Positions 5,644 through 6,203 of a stretch of 6,203 nucleotides of DNA are shown here, in pieces. Where the stretch lies: contig JAEVYX010000140.1 in the NCBI GenBank assembly GCA_023392515.1, positions 1 through 6,203 on the forward strand, written 5' to 3'. Each line of letters opens with the position of its first letter. Position 1 is the stretch's first letter. The notes under the pieces were generated by a model. It was not told the origin of the DNA, made no database searches, and was given only the letters and a program-made list of their open reading frames with translations. The stretch is from Bacillota bacterium. Lineage in GTDB: Bacteria; Bacillota; Clostridia; Christensenellales; Aristaeellaceae. A program made the translations under genes and the position numbers.

Positions 5644-6203
5644 TTGACCGGACAGGAAAAGTCCCCCTACGTATTGGAAATGCTGAACATCAGCAAGGAG
5701 TTCCCGGGCGTTCAGGCCTTGGACAACGTCACATTGAAGGTCCGGCCCGGCACCGTCCATGCCCTGATGGGGGAAAACGGCGCGGGCAAGTCCACCCTGA
5801 TGAAGTGCCTTTTCGGCATATACCGCCAAAGCAGCGGCGATATTCTGCTGGATGGCAGCAGGGTGAGCATACCGGATTCCAAGACGGCGCTGGACCTGGG
5901 CATTGCCATGATCCACCAGGAACTGCACCCCATCCCCCACCGCAACGTGATGGACAACATCTGGCTGGGGCGCTACCCCACCAAGGGCATCCGGGTGGAT
6001 GAGGCGGCGATGTACCAAAAGACCCTGGCACTTTTGCAGGACCTGGAGATCCATATCGATCCCAGAGTTCATGTAAGCCAGCTGTCGGTGTCCACGGTGC
6101 AGACCATCGAAATCGCAAAGGCCATTTCCTACAATGCCAAGATCATCATCATGGACGAACCCACCTCCTCCCTTACCGAAAACGAGGTGGCGCATCTGTT
6201 CAA
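5644..6203 (+). CDS. mglA: Galactose/methyl-galactoside import ATP-binding protein (3' end cut by window edge)
   Basis: Cytoplasmic ATPase of the Mgl sugar importer. The family is about 500 residues with two ABC domains in tandem; the 186 residues here cover most of the first one. Seen in order: YVLEM and ISKEFPGVQALDNV (the usual sugar-ATPase opening), Walker A GENGAGKS (43-50), Q-loop MIHQEL (89-94), the MglA hallmark NVMDNIWLGRYPTKG (101-115), a C-loop LSVSTVQTIEIAKA (147-160) and Walker B IIIMDEPTSSLTE (167-179). Wording is close to E. coli MglA throughout. The C-loop reads LSVST where E. coli MglA has LSVSQ. The start is taken as TTG 5644 because AGGAGG precedes it and relatives begin with a short leader before YVLEM; the first ATG (5680) would remove the first strand. 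The frame upstream is closed by TGA at 5605. Downstream of mglB as expected; mglC should follow outside the window. Confidence 0.93.
   Translation, partial: MTGQEKSPYVLEMLNISKEFPGVQALDNVTLKVRPGTVHALMGENGAGKSTLMKCLFGIYRQSSGDILLDGSRVSIPDSKTALDLGIAMIHQELHPIPHRNVMDNIWLGRYPTKGIRVDEAAMYQKTLALLQDLEIHIDPRVHVSQLSVSTVQTIEIAKAISYNAKIIIMDEPTSSLTENEVAHLF

Noticed and set aside
5604..6002. Plus-strand frame beginning ATGATGTCAATC ahead of mglA
   Set aside because: It overlaps the mglA coding region out of frame, is rich in Pro, Arg and His as shadow frames are, and lacks a ribosome site before its ATG. A leader-peptide role has no support.
5614..6195. Minus-strand frame of 193 codons opposite mglA
   Set aside because: It is a shadow of mglA with no domain or ribosome site.

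Overview
The window looks like chromosome from a Gram-positive-type anaerobe of the Bacillota, most likely a Clostridia member of moderate GC content (my estimate from reading, roughly mid-50s percent). The evidence is a peptide-sensing and detoxification module of the BceRS-BceAB type, which is characteristic of Bacillota, strong AGGAGG-type ribosome binding sites, and GTG and TTG start codons. I cannot name a genus.

Left two thirds (1..4129, all on the minus strand). Read in the direction of transcription the order is: response regulator (4129..3443), intramembrane-sensing histidine kinase (3446..2439, overlapping the regulator by ATGA), a 125-bp gap carrying a putative regulator operator and promoter, ABC ATPase (2313..1546), and the FtsX-like/BceB-type permease (from 1553, overlapping the ATPase by 8 bp, running off the left edge). 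The permease begins with GTG. In characterised relatives the transporter both removes a cell-wall-active peptide antibiotic from its target and tells the kinase how hard it is working. The regulator then switches on the transporter operon. Everything needed for that loop is visible here, including a TNACA-N4-TGTAA-like site followed 21 bp later by a second half-site, in front of the ATPase gene.

Divergent intergenic region (4130..4452). It carries a strong extended -10 promoter for the regulator-kinase operon on the minus strand. On the plus strand it carries a weaker candidate promoter for the sugar operon, preceded by a 21-bp-phased direct repeat and followed by a short perfect hairpin and a strong ribosome binding site.

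Right third (4453..6203, plus strand). This is the start of a galactose/methyl-galactoside (Mgl) ABC importer operon: the periplasmic-type binding protein MglB with the sugar-contact residues and calcium loop conserved, then a 186-bp gap with two hairpins (the second a good intrinsic terminator), then the N-terminal part of the ATPase MglA, which starts at TTG and runs off the right edge. The permease gene mglC would be expected just outside. The hairpins fit the usual excess of binding protein over ATPase.

Overall both modules belong to known families. I see no CRISPR array, RNA gene, insertion sequence or clearly undescribed system. The points most worth checking are the two regulatory repeat arrangements, the absence of a lipobox in MglB, and the altered signature motif in MglA.
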